Shown here one piece after another: positions 12,441-24,600 of a DNA stretch of 64,000 nt. Within the stretch, counting starts at the first letter, position 1; each line of letters begins with the position of its first letter. This DNA is from Centrapalus pauciflorus (taxonomy: Eukaryota; Streptophyta; Magnoliopsida; Asterales; Asteraceae): NCBI GenBank assembly GCA_020465985.1, contig JAANYP010003271.1, positions 240,423 to 304,422 of the forward strand, in the 5' to 3' direction. The notes beneath the pieces were generated by a model. It did no database searches. It saw only the letters and a list, made by a program, of their open reading frames with translations, and had not been told where the DNA came from. Both the position numbers and the translations under genes were made by a program.

Positions 12441-13443
12441 GATTGAGCAACAAGCAAACTGGCAAGCATCTGAAAGTCTGACATAAGTCAGATAGTGGCT
12501 CTAATCCACTACAGATTGTGAGCAACAGAGCCAGAGCCAGAAAGTGCACAATTAACCAGTAACTGTGAGTTGTAGATTTTACTTTAACTGCAAATTATCT
12601 GAATTGAGACTTTTGTTGCATGATCCTGATTTTATTGGCATTCTGATCTTATTAAGCATATTGATAATTGCCATGAGTACTATGAATTGTTGAGTCGATC
12701 ATTTATTCTTGTAGTTTCTATTTCATTGATGAGTCATTTGATTGTTAAGCTTAACTCCATCACTATTGCTCAGTGTTGGGTTAATGTTAGGCTTATGATG
12801 TGCTGATTTACGTGATGAAAGCACATAGGGTAGCTACAGCTGAGCATTCTGATGATACCCATATAGCAATTACTGGTAGCTAGCCCAGTACGTGGCTGAT
12901 CCCCACTAATGATGCGTGTGTATGGAGTTATCATCATCCGAGTATTCCTTATGAATTTGTCTAAAAGTCTCAAGAGCAACAACAGTTTTATAACTGGGAG
13001 CTGAGCAAAGTCGCGCATCTAAAGAGCATTTATTGGCCAATGTCCCTTCAAGATTTGAGCTGTGCATGAGCCTAGTGCAGTGCATAAGCAATAGAGCTGA
13101 GCCGTGCATGAGCCGAGTGCAGTGCATGTGCTTCCGCGTTCATAATTGCATGTTAAATGTGAAATTCTACATTCTCACTAAGCAAATAAGTTTACCCCGT
13201 TGTTGCATTATTTTTCAGGTAAAGGCAAAGGATTGGCTGGACCTAGTACATAGGTCAGCACTTTGAAAGAGCTTGAAGTGCTTTAGAACTCGTTTTAACA
13301 CTTGGTACTTGATTGATGATAGAGCTTTGGGGTTCGGGGCTAGTTTACATTTGTGCTTTGATGTAATAGTCTAGAAATCCGTCCTCATTGCTTAAATTTG
13401 TCTCGTTTGTAATTAACTTTTATTCCGCACTGTTAATTTTATC
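12441..13443. other. Unassigned sequence with a short direct repeat; possible LTR fragment
   Basis: No gene recognised. Two near-identical copies of GTGCATGAGCC(T/G)AGTGCAG lie at about 13065 and 13107. On the minus strand the sequence leftward from 13515 begins TGTGAGACCC, like the start of a Gypsy LTR, so part of this stretch may be an LTR pointing left. I found no matching far end or target duplication. Confidence 0.3.
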
Positions 13444-13925
13444 TTAGTTTCCTGATTGATATTGTGTTGCTACGGGGCCTTGACTTGAGACCTTTGAGAA
13501 ATCTTGGGTCTCACAACCCTGACCTTGGTATGATGCTCTAGCTGTGATTCTGTCATAATTGCCAATTAATCATCTAGCTAAACTAATTAATTCAATGCTG
13601 ATTCAAAACAATTAATAATTCTGGTTGCGTACCTCTCTTTTCTCTTCTCCAAGAACCGGGCAAGGGAGGCTTTTCTTGCAATCGGAAGATCTGTGCACAA
13701 AACCAGTCAGTAGGTGGTGTTTTGATTAATTAATTAAGATGAAATTGAAGTTACCAGAAAAAACAGGATGTGGCCGAAGAAGGCCTTGTTTGTGTGTTCA
13801 TGTTTGTTTTGGTTTTGGTTGGAAGTTTGCGTTGGCAACCAACATCATGATTTCCATGGCTTTCTTGGCTGGGATATCATCCAGCACGATTACCTGCCCG
13901 CCATAAAAATGCAGCATCAGCAATC
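13444..13925 (-). pseudogene. JAZ: JAZ (TIFY + Jas) jasmonate repressor remnant, interrupted
   Basis: Three minus-strand exon pieces join in frame. Exon 1 (about 13925-13755) encodes a TIFY domain: LHFYGGQVIVLDDIPAKKA, then MEIMMLVAN. A GT...AG intron of 64 bp (13754-13691) follows. Exon 2 (13690-13633) encodes most of a Jas motif, DLPIARKASLARFLEKRKER. A second GT...AG intron separates it from exon 3 (13549-13444), which supplies ITARASYQ, the usual end of the Jas motif. JAZ proteins repress MYC factors; TIFY recruits NINJA and Jas binds COI1 and MYC. In this copy an in-frame TGA lies in exon 1 (about 13802), the TIFY core is LHFY rather than TIFY, no N-terminal exon was found to the right, and beyond 13515 the frame runs into LTR-like sequence. 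It is probably a dead gene or a captured fragment. Confidence 0.75.
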
Positions 13926-16486
13926 ACAATAGTATATATAAAGGGGTATGTCCCTGTGATTTAAAAACAGCAGCAGTAAGTCGCATATGTGTGTGTGTGT
14001 TAGGATTGAGAAGAAACATTTAGCAATTCAAAACCCACTAATCATAGAATAGATAAGAAAGATACACTAACAAATATGGGAAAGAAAAAGTTAAAAAAAA
14101 AAAAAAAGAACCAACATAGGCCTAAAGCCAATTCCACTAATAATTACCACAAATCATGGCTCTTTAGTTTAATAAGCTAAAATGAAATAAATGTATATAT
14201 ATCAAACAAATGAAGAAGACAATGTACATCTTCCTGATCTTTTGTGGAACATCTGCAAAACCTTATGCTAATCAAGTAGATGATGTCCCCAGGTTCATTG
14301 CTCGTATGAAAATAATCACTAGGAAATCCCTAAAAAAAACTATATCTCATAAATTAAGGTAATTGTTTGTTAATGGTCGAATTAACTGTTAGATACAAAT
14401 TTTGAAGCTTAAAATGACCATGGATAAATATCACACCAACTAAGCAAAGTCTGACCATAGTTGCTTTGTACTCAATATTAGGTACCAAAGCAAATAGCTG
14501 CTAATGATCTTCAAAGAAGCCTGACAGCAGAAAATTGGAACCAAAGACCAACAATGACAATCTGGAACAAGATAAACGAAACAGAATTACTTCCTAGAAT
14601 TCTCTGTCCTGTAAAGGTTTATACTTCACTGGTATTTGCAAACCTCTTTAACGTAAAATAAATAAAAAATGTTATCAATCTAAAGGTTTATACTTCACTG
14701 GAGAGCCATTTCATACAAGAGTTCCCTAGATCTAGTAAAACTAAAGATAGAAAATAAAAACAAACTGACCTATGCCCTTATCAATCCAAGCTTGAAATCA
14801 AGAATGCAAAACAACACCTATATGTTATATATGATTTGATGCAAAAGTGAAGGACAAAAGTTACAAAACCACTATTGCATAAAATATGAAAGGATTACGA
14901 ATGAAGGAAAATACAATTTTTTTCATTACTTTCTATTTAAAACATCCATCATGTAGGTTGACAAATGTTATACAATATCATAAAAGGATGTTTGAATAGC
15001 ACCCACATAATTCATTCTATTATTGGTTTGACAGGTACAAAATTCTTAGATGGACTAGAATTGCCATGGAGAATATGATCATCCATGTGTGAATATGTAG
15101 TTGTGATAGTAATCCAGAAGGTGCATGGTACGCAAAAGGGAAAATTATGCAGAGTTTTAGCTCAAATTTTATTCCATCTACTATACAACTCATTAGTGCT
15201 CTCTCTTCCATTGTCTATATTTCATTCACATCGTCACTTTCATTTACATTTTTAGTTGCCTAATTTTCTTGACACAATTCCAAAACACAAACTTGGAAGA
15301 TGTAAATGAAACAACCCATGTCCAAGGTATGTTGCTGACTATTAATAAGAATGTAAATCCTGAATAAAATTTTCCAAGTTTTAAAGTTTACTTTGTTTCC
15401 ATATTATGTATTCTCTGTTGTTACACTACTCAACAATCTGAAACAAGTATCATTAATTTGAGATTTTGAGTTATGCATAATTTTAGTAATATTCAGTGTT
15501 CCTACTATCTATCCACCTTGATATTTTTCAGTATTAATTTTTATGTCGTTAATTGCCTAAATTTCTTCACACAACTCCAGGACACAAACTTGGGAAATGA
15601 GAATGAAAGTATACATGTCAAGACAACAGAGACTCAGGAGGTGGGACTCCATAAATAAAAACACATACCAAACAATCTTCTACATTACTAATTTTTGTAT
15701 TACTAATTGCACTTTTCGAGTAACAAAGGAGCTACGGATGATTTAAATAAAACCACAATGAGCTATAAGCTTAATGAGATCAAAAACCTATTAAATCATA
15801 GCTATGAAATCGCATTGACAAACACAAACATAGCAAAACCGTTCAAATCAATCGGCTGAGAGATCGAGACTTACATTGAAATCAATTTCCTCGCAGGCTG
15901 AAAAATTGAGTGAGTGATAGTCAGATGAAGCAATCGCAGGCTGAAAAATCGAAGCAGACAATGTGATCGAGTGTTGCCTTCGATCGGTTCTTGATTTTGA
16001 TTTCAATCTGATTTTGTTTGATTTTGACGAGTGTGTGCTCCCCTTGTATATGTTTCGTGTGTTGCTTTCAAATAAGAATGGAATGTTTAACCCTAATGGC
16101 TCCCGTTGATTTTGATTTTGACCCATGGGTTATTTTGACTTTAAGGTTTGACCCATGTATTTTTACTGTTTTGATTTTTCGTGTGGTGCAGCTCTCAATT
16201 CTCAAACAAGACCCATGGATTTTTAATGTTTGACTTGTTTTTTTTTTAAATATTTTGACTTGTTTGTTTGATTTATTTATATTTTAAGTTATTTAATTTA
16301 TTAAGGTTTAACTTGCTTTTTAATATTTTAATTTTAAAACATCATATAAATTTTAAAAAGACTATATTATATTGTATCCATGTCTTGTCTACATAATTTA
16401 TTAATATTTTCATTAGTTTTCAATAAAAAATTTTATTTAAAATTATATGAGGTTTGAAATTATTAAAAAATTATTAATATTTTTTA
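13926..16486. other. AT-rich non-coding stretch to the right of the JAZ remnant
   Basis: If the JAZ remnant descends from a complete gene, this would be its 5' intron and leader. A minus-strand exon-like segment (about 16100-15875) ends in a strong donor, AAT|GTAAGT, and contains TTTTTCAGCCTGCGA twice; it could be a 5' untranslated exon. A diverged direct repeat of about 70 bp lies at 15250-15320 and 15548-15620 (shared core ACACAAACTTGG). I recognise no JAZ N-terminal coding exon or other protein. Confidence 0.35.
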
Positions 16487-17197
16487 TTCAGTGATCATTT
16501 TATTTGGTCACTAAATTCAAATCAGTTCAATGACTATATTTTTAGTCACTAACATTTAAATATGAGATAAATAACATTAATCAATAAGTTGAATATATTT
16601 TTACTCAGTGACCATTTAATTTGGTCTCTAAATTCAAATCAGTTCAGTGACGATTATTTCTGGTCACTCACACATAAATATGACATAAATAACATTAATC
16701 AGTAAGCTGGATATATTTTTTACTTAGTGACCATTTTATTTGGTCTCTAAGTACAAATCAATTTAGTGACCATTATTTATGGTCACTAACACAAAAATAT
16801 GAGATAAATAACATTAATCAGTTGAATATATTTTTTACTCAGTGACCATTTTATTTGGTCTCTAAATTCAAATCAGTTTCGGTGACCATTATTTCTGGTC
16901 ACTAACACATATATATGAGATGACTAACAATAATCATAAAGTTGAATATATTTTCACTCAGTGACCATTTTATTTGGTCTCTAAATTCAAATCAGTGACC
17001 ATTATTTCTGGTCACTAACACAAATTGGCTGCTAAATATAGGTTTTACTCAGTGACCACTTTTATTTGGTCTTTAATTTTATATTAATGACCTGATCTTA
17101 ATGACGACAATATTTTCGTTATTAAATAGTGATTAATGACCAATTCAAAAGTAGTCACTAAATTTCTGGTCACTAATGACCTTTTTTTTCTTGTAGT
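16487..17197. mobile_element. Right end of a CACTA-type transposon with tandem subterminal repeats
   Basis: Six diverged units of about 90-126 bp start at about 16489, 16615, 16725, 16840, 16959 and 17050. Each carries CAGTGACCATTTTATTTGGTC and an inverted pair, GTGACCA...TGGTCAC. The stretch ends TTTTTTTTCTTGTAGT (17197), the reverse complement of the usual CACTA terminus ACTACAAGAAAA, with the last G replaced by T. Subterminal repeats beside such an end are typical of CACTA (En/Spm) elements. I found no matching left terminus and no transposase. Confidence 0.55.
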
Positions 17198-17757
17198 TAC
17201 CTATTAAAAAAAACATGGTATGCTAATTTAGTCTATCATGAACCTGATACATAATGTTAATGTGGAAAACGTGATTTGAAGAACTTCTAGAAACGTGATT
17301 TGTTTTAGTTTAATTTATGCAGCTTCTGTTTAAATTCTGACAACAGAGTTGTTGATTTATATATTCAATTTAGGGCTTTTAATAATAATAACAATTATTA
17401 TTATTATATTTATGCTTTGATTAATAATAATAATAATAATATTTAAAGTAAGTTATAATGTATCTTCAAATTAAATAAAATAAACTCGTAATTTAATATT
17501 CGTCTTCCTATTGAAGTTTTAGTATTATTAAACATGTCTTTTGATGTTATAAACATTGATAAAGCAAGATTAATATCGTTCAAAATATGGATGAATTTTA
17601 AACGATCAAATGTGTTACAGGATTAAAGTTGAAAGTATATTCAGTAGCTAGTTTATTGATATTATCTTTTTTTCTTCCTGTTTATTAAATTACAAGCCTA
17701 ATATGCTTAAATGCATATTATATACCCATATTGAATTTCATCATGCCTTTAACGTGT
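17198..17757. other. AT-rich intergenic sequence
   Basis: Contains short AAT/TAT trinucleotide runs near 17385-17435. No gene or mobile element is recognised. Confidence 0.5.
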
Positions 17758-18205
17758 AGGGGCGGATCTAATATATAGCTATGGGTGTCATTCGACACCG
17801 ATAAATTTTCAAAATACTGAGTCACGTCTGTATCAAAATTTAAGTGACACCTAAGATTTTTTTTTAGTGACACCTACGAGAAATATATATAACTATTGTA
17901 TACATATATAATTTATATTTGTTGTTTTTATTACCCAAATTTATTGAAATATTACTGATTTTTGATCATAGACGTTTAAAAGGAAAAAAAAAGCCCAATA
18001 GAATTTTAAAAGAAGAAGAAAGAAGAAGCAAATAATCAGCCAAAACCTTTTAAAAAACCCCAAAAATCTTGTTATTTGTTAAATTGTGTTAACAGTCCAT
18101 TTCGGTGACCCGATTCGTTTTAAAAATTCTTCTTTTTAAAATGTAAGTCTTAAATTTACTCTAAAAAGTGACACCGATAACAAAATTTTCTAGATCCGCC
18201 CCTGT
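17758..18205. mobile_element. Small non-autonomous DNA transposon (MITE-like)
   Basis: Bounded by inverted AGGGGCGGATCTA (17758) and TAGATCCGCCCCT (18191-18203), about 446 bp apart. Imperfect 8-bp flanking copies, TAACGTGT before and TAATGTGT two bases after the right terminus, suggest a hAT-like target duplication. Internal GTGACACC copies and GGTGTCATTCGACACC form smaller inverted repeats. There is no coding capacity. Confidence 0.6.
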
Positions 18206-19205
18206 ATAATGTGTACTTTCAAAATCTATTTTAAAATAATTGATGTTTCTTTCATGCTAAAATGTTAATAGTTTATATTTGTTTTATATTGTAAAAATAA
18301 AAAAAGAAATATATTGTTATTTATTTATTAGTATTAGTAAGTTGTTATTTTCATTTTTTTAGTGTTGTATAACCTCAATCAATTTTTCTTTTATTTTTAA
18401 ATTTACATTAAAGTTTTATCATTTTTTGTACAATCGATCTGAATCAATTTTAATACTTTTTGATGTTATACAATGTTTTGTTTTTCTATTAAAATTATTT
18501 TATAACTACTATAATTATTTTTACATTAGGATTTCATATCATCATTATTTAAATACTTTTCATCAAATTTTAAATATTTCTTGAAGTTTTATCATTTTTT
18601 GTTTTTTTCCAGTGATGATAAACACATTGAAACACACTTGTATATTTTTAATACCATAAATCTTTTTTACTGTTTGAAATAAACATTAATTAAGATTGTT
18701 GACACAATAAAATGTAAAACAAAAGGAATTTTTTACCGTACATATTTTACATATTAAATAATAATTATTTAATCAAAAGTATTTTTTAAATTTTATAGTG
18801 CATTCGTTAAAATTTCAATATTAAAACATGATACCATTCAATTAAAAATGTATTAACAGTGTCACCAACAATTAAAGGATAACTATAAAAAAATTAATTA
18901 AAACTTGTAATTTTACACAAATCTCAAAGTCGAGAAGAGAACTTTTTTAATTATAAGTTTCAAAGACTTTCAACGACCTAAAATGAAAATATTATGGGTC
19001 AAATAATGATATAGCAATATAAAATTATGAAGCCTTATTATTCAACAAATATAATGAACTGAAAGTTGTTTGATTAAGTATAAAAATAAACTAGTTTATT
19101 ACCAGCGTATTACGCGGATATTTTTAATATATATAATATAATAAATTAGAAGATAAAGATATATATATTATTATTTTAAACAAAACTATATAAATATATA
19201 TGAAT
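18206..19205. other. AT-rich intergenic sequence
   Basis: No gene recognised. It is very AT-rich with poly-T runs. A Helitron-like terminus lies near its right end, and it abuts the 5' truncation of Sirevirus A. Confidence 0.5.
19094..19125 (-). mobile_element. Helitron-like 3' terminus
   Basis: On the minus strand the sequence has a GCGTA/TACGC hairpin a few bases before CTAG followed by T, as Helitrons do (hairpin, then CTRR, inserted before T). The element body would extend to the right. No 5' TC end, Rep or helicase was found, and the hairpin is imperfect. Confidence 0.35.
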
Positions 19206-21627
19206 AATGGGTCAATGGCAAAACCCCCAAGTTCAATCATCAGAACTTCTCTGGTTGGAAGTGCATTATGATGTTTTACTTAGAGAATCTGGATGTACAA
19301 CTACCAGAGATAGTAATGGAAGGTCCCTATGTGCCAACCTCTGTTACTACCATAACTCCTGCTGTTGAAGGAGCTGCCCCTGAAATCAGAACCTTTGAGA
19401 AGGCCAAAGCTCAATGGTCTGATGAAAACAAAAGACTGGTTGCTCTGGATGCAAAAGCCAGGAATAACCTGGTTATCTCTCTGCCTGATGATGTGTTCAA
19501 ACAGGTTGAGAAGATGAAGACTGCAAAGGAGATGTGAGATACTTTGTGTGCCGTCTATGATGGACCCACAATCACACTGGACAACAGGATTAACAATCTT
19601 GTTAGATAGTATGAACTCTTCTTTGCAAACCAATGGAGACACTCACAGAAACCTACACCAGATTTATTGCTCTTGTTAATGATCTCAAAGCTGTTGGGAT
19701 CACGAAGGACAGCCTGACTCTGGTAAACAAGTTCTTGGACATCTTGCCTGAAGAGTGGAACTACTTTTCTACCATCTTGAGAAATTCAGGTACCATCAAA
19801 GGTATGGATCTTGTAAACTTTTATGGATCCTTACTAAATGATGAGCAGTCAAGGCAGCAGAAGAGAAATGTCTTGGAAATGTCCAAGAGAGGTGCTGCCT
19901 TAGTGGCCAGCGTGAGACAACCTGTTGGGCAGGTATGTGATGTGTTCACACAACCTGATCAACAGGCTGATGATGAAAGAGAGGAATGTCTGATGAGGAA
20001 GACAGTGAAGATCTTGCTGAACTTGATGATGAGCAAATGATGGCAATGCTTGTCAAAAGGTTCAACAAGAAAAGGTTTGGAAGAAATATGCTGCAGGGGA
20101 ACTCAAATGCCGTAAAAAAGAAGGCATTTGATAAATCTAAGGCTGAGTGTTTCAAATGTGGCAATACTGGCCACATAGCTGCTGACTGTGTGTCAAAAGC
20201 TGTTGGATAGTCTTCCAAACCATATAAGACTAACAGGGACGATGGCGATAAGGTTAAGTACCTTATGGCCATGGCTAAGCTGAAAAAGTTGGAAAACTCA
20301 GTGCTTCCAACAAGCAAAAGGGACTGATGGCAGAGACATGTGACTGGGAGTAGTCTGATTCATCCTTAGATGAAGAAGACAACAACTGTCTGATGGCCAA
20401 CACTGACGTCCCATCAACTAGCAACTTCAAGAAGGACTTGGCTGAAGCTGAAGCCTTTAGCAGTTTAGAGAACTAGAACCCTACAATGATGTACAAGGTA
20501 CGAAATTTTATGGCTTACAGTTCTGATGAAAAAGTAAAAATGTTTGAATATATGCTGGTTAATTTAAAAGCTGCTGTTGAGAAGCATAATGTTATACTAT
20601 CTGAAATCTTTAAGCTTAAAACTGATCTTGAAATAAAATCCAATAAACTGGACAGATTCCATAAGTTGGAAACTGAGCTTGATGAATTAAAACACATCAA
20701 CTCTATTTTACTGGAAGAAAAGAGAGAAACAGATGTAAAACATGCAAAGATTCAGAAGATAGTTGACTCTTGGTGCCAATCTGCATAAAAAGTCAGCCAT
20801 TGCATCAGTCAGCAGATCCCTGCACAAATCCAAGCCTATCTTAGAGGGGATCTTGACAAAGCAGCTTCTATTGTTGAGATGTTAATCCTTTTGATGCTAA
20901 ACATTTTGAAAATAATTTTTCAAAATGTAAGCAGCCTACTTTCAACAAGAGTAAGTCTCATGTTGAAAGCAAATCTGCTATGGTTTCAAATAAGTTTTCA
21001 AATCATAGTGGAAAACTGGCTATAAATGAAAATAAGTCTTTCAAAACCAGGAATAGTGATTATGTTGATAGGCAGCATCAATCACATCTTAGTAAGGGCA
21101 AAGGCAAAGCCGTTGCTCAGCCTAAAAAATCTGGGAATAAGTTTCCCATGCCTGTGGAAGGTCAAAAACCAATCAAGCTTCCTGTTTTTGACATCTGTCC
21201 TCCCAAAAAGAGGAAAGAAGAAACAGGCAAAGCTGTTGCTATTGTGCCTTCCACCCAAGTTGTTGATTCATCGAAAAATAGTAATAAGTTTGCTAAACCT
21301 GCTGATAAAATCAACAGAAATAATTCAAAATGTGTTTCTGAAAGCTCTTCTTCTAAAAAGGCTAAAAAGAGAAAATGCTATAAATGTGGGAAGAAGACAC
21401 ACATGGCCAAAGACTGTCCTGAAACTGAGGACATGAGGCATGTTGACTCAGCTAGTTCCATCATTGCTAAAACAAGCAGTGTTGGAAGTAACTTAGTCAA
21501 TGAGAGTGGTATCCAAACTGATACCATTCAAATAGAAAATATTAGTGTGGATATTACTAGCTCATCAAGAAATGTTGATGAAGTAGGAGAACTCATCACA
21601 ATGATGAGTTCCCCTAAAAGTAACTAA
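19206..21627 (+). pseudogene. Gag of Sirevirus A, decayed
   Basis: The frame can be followed through pieces at 19268-19537, 19633-20040, 19986-20210, 20486-20788 and 20980-21627. The N-terminal capsid-like region (FSGWK-type start, YLENLDVQLPEIVM, then TLVNKFLDILPEEWNYFSTIL) precedes a first zinc knuckle CFKCGNTGHIAADC (about 20146-20190). A Lys/Leu/Glu coiled coil follows, then a basic linker and a second knuckle CYKCGKKTHMAKDC (about 21376-21420). Gag forms the particle and binds RNA through the knuckles. Against B, stops arise from TGG to TGA (19535), CAA or CAG to TAG (19606) and TGG to TAG (20475). The first codons are lost at the 19206 truncation. Confidence 0.8.
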
Positions 21628-24600
21628 TGTTTTCCTATGACACTCTGCAGGACAAACAACCATCCCAGCTTTGGTACTTGGACAGTGGCTGCTCAGGACA
21701 CATGACAGGTTGCAAGGACCTGCTGAGTGATCTCAGGCCTGAAAAAGGGCCAAAAGTCACCTTTGGTGACAATGTACAAGGATCCACTGAGGGATATGGA
21801 TAAAGCTGGTGCTGAAGTGTTCAAAAGAGTAGCCTATGTGGTTGGGCTAAAACACAATCTTGTTAGCATAAGTCAGCTGTGTGATTCTGGCTACAAGGTT
21901 AACTTTGATGAGCACCTGGGTTACATATTGGATCCCCAAGGCAAAGTTGTGCTGTGTGCTCAACGGAAGAAAGGTGTATATGTTGTGGACATGAAATCTG
22001 CTGATCCCACAACTGAAACCTGCTTTCTCACAAGAACTAATGCAGACCTAAACTGGTTATGGCACAAAAGGCTGTCACACCTGAACTTCAAGAATATCAA
22101 CAAACTCTGTAAGAAAGAGTTGGTAACAGGTTTGCCGTCTATGACCTTTGTTAAGGATAAACTCTGCACAGCTTGTGAGAAAGGCAAGCAGAGAAAATCA
22201 TCTTTTAAATCCAAGCATAAATTTTCTATTGATACTACTTTCTTCTAAATTCACATGGACTTGTTTGGACCAGTCAGTCTCCCAAGTCTAGGAGGAAGAA
22301 GATACACTCTAGTAATGGTTGATGAGTTCTCCAGGTTTACATGGGTGATCTTTCTGAAGAGCAAAGGAGAGGCTGCTAGAGAAATCATTGGATTTATTAA
22401 AAGGATGGAAATGCTGAACTCTGCTCAAGTAAAGCAGCTTAGAAGTGATCATGGTACTGAATTCAGAAACAGTACTCTAGAGGACATCTGTGAGGAAAGA
22501 GGGATTACACAGAACTTTTCTGCAGTAAGAACTCCACAACAAAATGAGTTGCTGAAAGGAGAAACAGAACCTTCATTGAAGCTGCTAGAACCATGCTGTG
22601 TGCATCTGGTTTACCTTCATCATTCTGGGCTGAAGCTGTTAACACTGCCTGCTTCACTCAAAACAGATCCTTAGTGGTGAAAAGGTTCAACAAGACTCCC
22701 TATGAGCTGCTCAAAGGGAGGAGGCCAAATATTAGCTACTTCCATGTGTTTGGATGTCCCTGCTTCATTCTGAATCAAAAGGACCAACTGGCAAAGTTTG
22801 AACCCAAAGCTGATGAAGGTGTCTTTGTTGGATACTCTGCTATCTCCAAAGCCTACAGAGTGTACAACAACAATAGAAAGGTGATAGATGAATCTATCAA
22901 TGTTACCTTTGAAGAGTCCAGGAGTGCCTCTACCAAAGCTGTTCCTGAATCAGTTTTAGGAGAATTCAGCTTTGATGATCTCATGCACTCTAACAGTGAA
23001 GAGAAGGACTCAAAAGCTTCCACTACATCCAGGGTGGAACCTGCTAACCATGATGGGCATGATGATGATTATGTTGATACACCCTGTGTGAATAAGTGTA
23101 CTGACTTAATTACAACTTCATGTCCTGAACCAATCAATGTTGATTTTCCTGGATCCTCTGCTGATGTGTTCAACAATGGAGAGTCATGCTAAAAAAGTGA
23201 ACAGGTTCAAGATATCAGTGTGTCTGAAAATCTTGAGAGCTGTTCAACAGGACCTGTTGAAGATGCAAACAACTTAGGAGAATCCTCATTGAAAAATGAT
23301 CCTAAGTGGATCAGGTGTCACCCCAATGATCAAATAATTGGTGACATCAACAAAGGGGTACAAACAAGAAAGTGGATGAAGCACTTAAAGATGCCAATTG
23401 GATCACTGCCATGCAAGAGGAACTCAATCAGTTTGAGAGAAACAATGTATGGAAGCTGGTCCCTGCTCCTAAAGGTAAAACTATAATTGGCACCAAATGG
23501 GTTTACATGAACAAGATGGATGAGCAAGGTCATGTCATTAGAAATAAGGCAAGACTAGTTGCTCAGGGCTACAGGCAGGAGGAAGGCATTGACTACAATG
23601 AAACATTTGCTCCTATGGCCAGGCTAGAGACAATTCATTTGTTTCTAGCCTACGCTGCTCACAAGAGCATGAAGGTATTTCAAATGGATGTGAAGAGGTC
23701 ATTTTTGAATAGGAAGCTGCAAGAGGAAGTTTATGTCAAGCAGCCTCCAGGTTTTGAAAATGAACATCATCTAGGTTTTGTCTATAAGTTGGACAAAGCT
23801 CTCTATGGTCTAAAACAAGTCCCTAGAGCCTGGTATGACACTCTTACTGATTTCCTTATGAGCAATGGGTATTCCAGAGGTAAAGTGGATACCACACTGT
23901 TCATAAAGAAGGTGAAGTCTGATATTATGCTTGTTCAAATTTATGTGGATGACATAATATTTGGGTCTACTAATGAGCAATTATGCAAGAATTTTTCATT
24001 ACTCATGAAATCCAAATATGAAATGAGTATGATGGGAGAACTTACTATCTTTTTAGGATTACAGGTTAAACAAACCTCAAATGGAATTTTTATAAATCAA
24101 AGAAAGTATACTTTAGATCTATTGAGAAAGTTTAAATTTGATCAAAGTTCTCCTATTAAAACCCCAATGGCAACCAATGTAAAATTGGATGCAGATGCCA
24201 GTGGAAAAGCTGTTTCAGTAACAGCTTACAGAGGCATGATTGGGAGCTTGCTATATTTAACTGCTAGTAGACTAGATATTATGTTTGCTACTTGTTTGTG
24301 TGCTAGGTTCCAAGCTGATCCAAAAGAATCACATCTAGCTGCTGTGAAAAGAATCTTCAGATACCTTAAGGGTACACCAGGTTTGGGTCTTTGGTATCCC
24401 AAAGACTCAAGCCTTGAACTAACAGGTTATTCAGATTCTGACTTTGCAGGCTGCAGGCTAGATAGGAAAAGCACAACAGGTGGATGCCAACTCCTTGGTG
24501 GTAAGTTGATAACTTAGTGTAGCAAGAAGCAGAACTCAGTTTCTACTTCTACTGCTGAAGCTGAGTACATTGCTGCTGGAAGCTGATGTGGGCAGATTCT

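Noticed and set aside
12500..12512. CCACTACAG as the left CACTA terminus
   Set aside because: The following bases do not continue as AAGAAAA and there are no subterminal repeats.
15020..15211. Hydrophobic 63-codon minus-strand ORF
   Set aside because: It starts within non-coding AT-rich DNA, has no similarity I recognise and does not fit the JAZ exon series.
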